DNA of 9,678 nucleotides. Origin: JALHVH01 sp964544265. GTDB lineage: Bacteria > Acidobacteriota > Aminicenantia > Aminicenantales > Saccharicenantaceae. The DNA lies in contig CAZJBD010000091.1 of assembly GCA_964544265.1 (NCBI GenBank), forward strand, positions 1 through 9,678, written 5' to 3'. Shown here piece by piece: positions 6,298 through 9,678 of the stretch (the stretch's first letter is position 1; the number at the start of each line of letters is the position of its first letter). The notes beneath the pieces were generated by a model that saw nothing but the letters and a program-made list of their open reading frames with translations, was not told where the DNA came from and did no database searches. Both the position numbers and the translations under genes were made by a program.

Positions 6298-7470
6298 TCA
6301 GGTCCTTTTATTGAGGATTCTATTTGCGGTTTCGCGTGTTTCGCGGTCGATATCGTAGACCTCGGTGATGTCTCGGACGGGCCTTTTCAAGTGGGCCTCC
6401 AGAGAACGCTCCACCAAGTCCGCAAGGTCGCCGAAGCGCCGGATCCTACCGGCGAGGAAGGCCTCCACAACGGCTTCGTTGGCCGCGTTGAGGGCCACGG
6501 GAAGGCTTTCTCCCTCCTCAAGAGCGGTCCTGGCGAGGGAAAAGAGAGGGAATTTCTTTGGGTCCACGCGGTGAAACTCGAGGGCCCCGACCCGGTTTAG
6601 GTCGAGGGACGGGAGCGGGGACGCTTCCCTCTCCGGGTAGGTCAGAGCGTACTGGATAGGCACCTTCATGTCGGTTTGGGAGAGCTGGGCCAGGACCGAC
6701 CCGTCCCTCATCTCCACCAGGGAATGGACGATGCTTTGGGGATGGATTAGGACGTCCAGGCGGACAGGGTCGATGTCGAACAACCAGCGGGCCTCGATGA
6801 GTTCAAGACCCTTGTTCATGAGGGTCGCCGAATCCACGGACACTTTCCTCCCCATCTTCCAACGCGGATGGCGGAGGGTTTCAGCGAGCGTTTTTGCCCC
6901 GATCTCATCGATGGGGGTTCGGAAGAACGGCCCCCCGGAAGCGGTCAGGATGATTCTGCTCACATATCGCATTTTTTGACCGGCCAAGCACTGGAAAACG
7001 CCGCTATGCTCACTGTCCACGGGGATGATCCTGGCCTTGGAGCGGGCCGCTTCCCGCTTCAAGAAAGCTCCGGCGACCACCATAGACTCCTTATTGGCCA
7101 GAGCGACTTTCTTCCCGGCCTTAATAGCTGCGAGAGTCGGCTCGAGGCCGTCGATGCCGGTGATGGCTGAGACGACGATATCGCTGCCGGATCGGCCGGC
7201 CACCTCCGAGGCGCCCTCGGACCCGAAGGTCACCCGGACCTTCGCCCCTTTGTGCCTCCTGCGGAACTCGACGGCATCACGTTCCGTCCTCAAGGAAACG
7301 ATCTCCGGCTTGAACCGAGCGGCCTGTTTGAGGAGGAGGGCGACGTTGGAACCCGCCGCCAGGCCGGTGATCCGGTACCTATCTTTAAGCCGGGCTGCGA
7401 TCTCTAGGGTGTTCCGACCGATCGATCCGGTTGAGCCGAGGACGGCAATCGTCTCTTGGCGGTGTTCCAT
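6298..7470 (-). CDS. dxr: 1-deoxy-D-xylulose 5-phosphate reductoisomerase
   Basis: Dxr converts DXP to methylerythritol phosphate with NADPH and a divalent metal, the committed step of the MEP pathway. From ATG 7470 the protein is 390 residues. GSTGSIG (12-18) is the NADPH-binding loop. ALANKES (123-129) and DSEHSG (152-157) follow, giving metal ligands D152 and E154. HPRWKMG is at 201-207, then SVDSATLMNKGLELIEA with N219, K220 and the third ligand E223, then HPQSIVHS (243-250). All active-site residues are present. The frame extends to a TTG at 7506 inside cdsA, but ATG 7470 gives the usual short lead into IAVLGSTGSIG and leaves a 13-bp gap after cdsA. No strong Shine-Dalgarno is seen, so coupling to cdsA is plausible. 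Confidence 0.97.
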   Translation of the reverse strand: MEHRQETIAVLGSTGSIGRNTLEIAARLKDRYRITGLAAGSNVALLLKQAARFKPEIVSLRTERDAVEFRRRHKGAKVRVTFGSEGASEVAGRSGSDIVVSAITGIDGLEPTLAAIKAGKKVALANKESMVVAGAFLKREAARSKARIIPVDSEHSGVFQCLAGQKMRYVSRIILTASGGPFFRTPIDEIGAKTLAETLRHPRWKMGRKVSVDSATLMNKGLELIEARWLFDIDPVRLDVLIHPQSIVHSLVEMRDGSVLAQLSQTDMKVPIQYALTYPEREASPLPSLDLNRVGALEFHRVDPKKFPLFSLARTALEEGESLPVALNAANEAVVEAFLAGRIRRFGDLADLVERSLEAHLKRPVRDITEVYDIDRETRETANRILNKRT

Positions 7471-7483
7471 GGTTCCCAAAGGT

Positions 7484-8290
7484 CTATTTCCAGAGAGCTT
7501 TGACAAAATAATAAAAGAACGGCGCGGCCAGGATCAAGCTGTCGATTCTGTCCAGGAATCCCCCATGGCCGGGGAGGACGCCGGAAGAATCCTTGATGCC
7601 GGCCGCCCTCTTGAAGAGGGATTCAAAAGGATCGCTAATCTGTGCGGCCGCATGGACAAGGACCCCGCAGAGAACGGCTTTCCAAGGGACGACGGCCGGG
7701 AGCAGGAGTTTCCGGGCGGCCAAGGCGCCCAGGCAAGCGAAAAGGATACCCCCCAAGCTTCCCTCCCAGGTCTTGTTGGGGCTGGCGATCGGCGTCATCT
7801 TTTTACGGCCGAAAGGCTTGCCGATGAAGAAAGCCCCCGTATCGCCCAGAAAGACCACGCTGAAGAGAAAATAAATCGAGAAGACGCCGTCTTCCAGCCG
7901 AATTTTATACAGGTGATTCAATGTAAAACTCAAATATAGGGCCCCGAAGAAGGTGATAGAAATGGACTGGGGGAGGCCCGCCAGCCTCTCCAGGGTCCTG
8001 ACGCGGATGACAAAGTAGGTGCAAATCACGAGCAGACAGATGAGAAGGCCCTTTTCGAACCCCAGTTCTGGGAAGTAGAAGGAGGCGCCGATGATCAACG
8101 TGCACGCGGCACCCAGCAACTTCTGCGGGAAGAGCTGCCTGCGGTCCGCCAGATTGTAGAACTCCACCAGGGCGGCTAGGATAAAAACCTGAAGGAGGAG
8201 GAAAAAGAGGATAAGCGAACCGAATTGGACAACAAGAAAAAGGCCGCAGAGAAGTACGGAGGCCGTCAGGGTTCGCTTACGCAAGCTCAT
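7484..8290 (-). CDS. cdsA: Phosphatidate cytidylyltransferase (CDP-diacylglycerol synthase)
   Basis: CdsA uses CTP and phosphatidic acid to make CDP-diacylglycerol, the precursor of bacterial phospholipids. It acts in the inner membrane. The 268-residue protein is strongly hydrophobic in its first 140 residues, with several probable membrane helices. The CdsA signature is complete near the C-terminus: SLFKRAAGIKDSSG followed by LPGHGGFLDRIDS. Upstream motifs such as FLGDTGAFFIGKPFGRKKMTP and SPNKTWEGSLGG also match the family. Start ATG 8290 lies 34 bp after the uppS stop and lacks a clear ribosome binding site. The uppS-cdsA-dxr-rseP order is widely conserved in bacteria, which strengthens all four calls. 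Confidence 0.96.
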   Translation of the reverse strand: MSLRKRTLTASVLLCGLFLVVQFGSLILFFLLLQVFILAALVEFYNLADRRQLFPQKLLGAACTLIIGASFYFPELGFEKGLLICLLVICTYFVIRVRTLERLAGLPQSISITFFGALYLSFTLNHLYKIRLEDGVFSIYFLFSVVFLGDTGAFFIGKPFGRKKMTPIASPNKTWEGSLGGILFACLGALAARKLLLPAVVPWKAVLCGVLVHAAAQISDPFESLFKRAAGIKDSSGVLPGHGGFLDRIDSLILAAPFFYYFVKALWK

Positions 8291-8324
8291 GGCATCTTTG
8301 CGGCGACAAAAGGTCTAGGCCTGA

Positions 8325-9104
8325 TCAGCGGGGTCGGATATCGCCGAACCTCCTTTCCCTCCTTTGGTATTCGATGAGGGCCTGGAAAAGGTGTTTTTTC
8401 CGGAAATCCGGCCATAGAACGGGGGTTGTCCATATCTCCGCGTAAGCGATCTGCCATAGGAGGAAATTCGAGACGCGCAGCTCTCCGCTTGTCCTAATGA
8501 GGAGATCCGGGTCGGGCAGGGATGCCGTATAGAGGTGGGCCGAGAACGAATCCTCAGTCAGCTTGTCTGGAGCTGCCTCCTTCTCCCGGACGATCTTCTT
8601 GACGGCGTCGATGATCTCAGAACGGCCGCCGTAGTTTAAGGCTAGGACGACGCTCATTCGGCCGTTCCCGGCGGTCTCCCTTTCCACCCGCTCGAGCTCT
8701 TTTAAAACGATTTTGGGAATGCCTTCTTTTTGGCCGATCACCAGCAGCCGGAGGTCGTTCTCCATGAGCACCCTGCCGTTCTTTTTCAAGTAATCTCGGA
8801 GAAGCGACCAGAGTTCGGAGACCTCCCGGCGGGGCCTCTTCCAATTCTCCTTGGAAAAGGCATAGAGAGTCAGGACCTTGATACCGAGGCGGGCCGAGGC
8901 TTCGACGACTTCCCGGACGGAATCCGATCCCGCCCGATGGCCTTCGATTCGGGAAAGCCCCCGCTTCTTCGCCCAGCGGCCGTTGCCGTCCATGATGACG
9001 GCCACATGTCTGGGAAGCTTCGAGAGATCGAGCCGGCGGACGAGATCGTCCTCTTCGGATCCGGGCTCGATGTACCCTTCCAGGCTTTCAAACATAGGGG
9101 TCAT
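8325..9104 (-). CDS. uppS: Isoprenyl transferase (undecaprenyl diphosphate synthase family)
   Basis: UppS condenses isopentenyl diphosphate onto farnesyl diphosphate in cis to make the C55 carrier lipid for peptidoglycan and surface polysaccharides. The 259-residue protein has the cis-prenyltransferase order: VIMDGNGRWAKKRG with catalytic D39 at 36-49, GHRAG (55-59), YAFSKENW (81-88), LNYGGR (156-161), DLLIRTSGE (200-208), then YAE and WPDF. The ending RRFGDI is normal. About 30 non-conserved residues precede the domain. The ATG at 9104 overlaps a TATAAT box and has no Shine-Dalgarno; the ATG at 9095 (residue 4) may be the true start on a leaderless message. Exact product chain length cannot be read from the sequence. 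First gene of the minus-strand block. Confidence 0.96.
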   Translation of the reverse strand: MTPMFESLEGYIEPGSEEDDLVRRLDLSKLPRHVAVIMDGNGRWAKKRGLSRIEGHRAGSDSVREVVEASARLGIKVLTLYAFSKENWKRPRREVSELWSLLRDYLKKNGRVLMENDLRLLVIGQKEGIPKIVLKELERVERETAGNGRMSVVLALNYGGRSEIIDAVKKIVREKEAAPDKLTEDSFSAHLYTASLPDPDLLIRTSGELRVSNFLLWQIAYAEIWTTPVLWPDFRKKHLFQALIEYQRRERRFGDIRPR

Positions 9105-9131
9105 TATATGTTACCCCGTCCGGCTTGTCCA
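9103..9131 (-). promoter_or_regulatory. Predicted sigma70-type promoter for uppS
   Basis: On the minus strand, TGGACA (9131-9126) is separated by exactly 17 bp from TATAAT (9108-9103). The -10 box is a perfect consensus match and the -35 box has five of six bases. Transcription would start near 9096-9095, at the second ATG of uppS. The -35 box lies in a short direct repeat, GCTTGTCC at 9123-9130 and 9132-9139 as read on the plus strand. It was identified by eye only. Confidence 0.6.
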
Positions 9132-9152
9132 GCTTGTCCGGGGCCGGCTTCC

Positions 9153-9273
9153 GGAAGCATTTCCTTTCATTTGAACAGGGATTACAGGCTCGGGGCGCGC
9201 CCTCCGTCGGAAGCGGCCTGGATGTGTCGCCGTGCCCCTGCGCCATCGCTTTAATACCGCACGAAAGGAAATG
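9153..9273. repeat. Second, diverged copy of the palindromic intergenic element (copy 2)
   Basis: The left half (9153-9203) aligns to 4845-4894 with 42 identical columns of 51. The match includes GGAAGCAT and an identical 19-bp core at 9185-9203. This copy has its own terminal inverted repeat: CATTTCCTTTC at 9158-9168 and its exact complement GAAAGGAAATG at 9263-9273. The right half is longer and less symmetric than in copy 1, as if about 30 bases had been added after the core. It lies upstream of uppS and ends ten bases before a run of Ns. Confidence 0.72.
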
Positions 9274-9282
9274 GTGATACAC

Positions 9283-9292
9283 NNNNNNNNNN
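9283..9292. other. Assembly gap (10 Ns)
   Basis: Ten undetermined bases lie between the palindromic element and hypC. The true gap length is unknown, so the uppS/hypC adjacency and the upstream region of hypC are uncertain. Confidence 0.99.
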
Positions 9293-9298
9293 ACGTTT

Positions 9299-9529
9299 AT
9301 GTGTCTTGCCATTCCGGCTAAGGTCACCCGGGTCGAAAGCTCGGGCGACGGCACCGTTGATTATATCGGCAGCGAAGTCCGAACGAACTTCGCCCTTTTG
9401 CCCGGAGTGAAACCCGGGGATTGGGTCATCATCCATGCCGGTTTCGCGATTTCCAAGTTAAGCCGCAAAGAGGCCCGGGAGACGCTGAAGCTTATTAAAG
9501 AGATCGAAAGATACGAGAACGGCGCCTGA
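9299..9529 (+). CDS. hypC: Hydrogenase maturation chaperone HypC/HybG
   Basis: This is a 76-residue HypC-family chaperone. With HypD it handles the Fe(CN)2CO unit and delivers it to the large subunit of [NiFe]-hydrogenase. The protein begins MCLAIPAKV; the cysteine at position 2, exposed once the initiator Met is removed, is the functional residue of the family. The middle shows the conserved small beta-barrel pattern with VKPGDWVIIHAGFAISKL (about 39-56). Length is normal. The ATG at 9299 is only six bases after the N gap, so its ribosome binding site is not visible; the MCLAIP motif still fixes the start. hypD follows after 14 bp. Hydrogenase structural genes are not in view. Confidence 0.96.
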   Translation: MCLAIPAKVTRVESSGDGTVDYIGSEVRTNFALLPGVKPGDWVIIHAGFAISKLSRKEARETLKLIKEIERYENGA

Positions 9530-9543
9530 TCTGAGGCCATAAT

Positions 9544-9678
9544 ATGCCGAACAAGAAGGCCACGATGTCTCTCCTGGAAAAAATCCGGAAGACAACCCGC
9601 GTCTTGGGCCGGCCCATACGTCTGATGGAAGTCTGCGGGACGCACACCATGAACATCGCCCGTCACGGCCTGCGTGCG
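9544..9678 (+). CDS. hypD: Hydrogenase maturation protein HypD, N-terminal fragment (runs off window)
   Basis: Only the first 45 codons are present and the frame is open to the window edge. HypD is the [4Fe-4S] scaffold with HypC on which the Fe(CN)2CO centre of [NiFe]-hydrogenase is assembled. The visible part carries RLMEVCGTHTMNIARHGLR, the first HypD signature, with C31 as the conserved cysteine that binds iron together with the HypC cysteine. ATG 9544 has TGAGG seven bases upstream; Met8 is a possible alternative. Its position directly after hypC is the standard hyp operon order. Confidence 0.94.
   Translation, partial: MPNKKATMSLLEKIRKTTRVLGRPIRLMEVCGTHTMNIARHGLRA

Noticed and set aside
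7025..7939. A 304-codon plus-strand frame
   Set aside because: It is antisense to dxr and cdsA, and the translated sequence has no recognisable protein character.

Overview
The window reads as a piece of a GC-rich genome from an anaerobic or facultatively anaerobic didermic bacterium. The outer membrane is inferred from a TonB/ExbB/ExbD energising system, and the anaerobic lifestyle from hydrogenase maturation genes (hypC, hypD). The glycine-rich repeats in the TonB-family protein and the overall gene mix remind me of Acidobacteriota/Aminicenantes-like genomes. That placement is an impression from style, not a demonstrated assignment. Ten Ns at 9283-9292 show that this is a draft scaffold.

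Layout. (1) Plus strand, 1-1820: the end of a TonB-family protein, then exbB/tolQ-like and exbD/tolR-like genes, closed by a strong intrinsic terminator. (2) Minus strand, 9104 down to 1903: a long co-oriented run uppS, cdsA, dxr, rseP, ispG, larE, a LUD-domain (LutC/YkgG-like) gene and a 52-codon hypothetical ORF. The first seven are recognisable families with catalytic motifs intact. (3) Plus strand, 9299 to the edge: hypC and the start of hypD, on the far side of the N gap.

How the genes work together. dxr and ispG are two steps of the MEP isoprenoid pathway. uppS uses the resulting C5 units to make the undecaprenyl carrier for cell-wall and polysaccharide synthesis. cdsA makes CDP-diacylglycerol for phospholipids, and rseP is the site-2 protease of envelope-stress signalling. 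The first five genes therefore form an envelope-precursor block. larE (sulfur transferase for nickel-pincer cofactor), the LUD protein and the small ORF trail behind it and may be an accessory tail. A sigma70-type promoter candidate sits directly at the uppS start.

The main unexplained structure is a pair of related palindromic intergenic elements. One is an almost perfectly symmetric 88-bp palindrome between rseP and ispG (4845-4932). The other is a diverged, longer copy upstream of uppS (9153-9273) that abuts the assembly gap. They share 42 of 51 alignment columns over the left half, including an identical 19-bp core. They look like a dispersed REP/MITE-type family. I saw no CRISPR array, tRNA, rRNA, transposase or phage gene. 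Everything else is largely ordinary housekeeping content.
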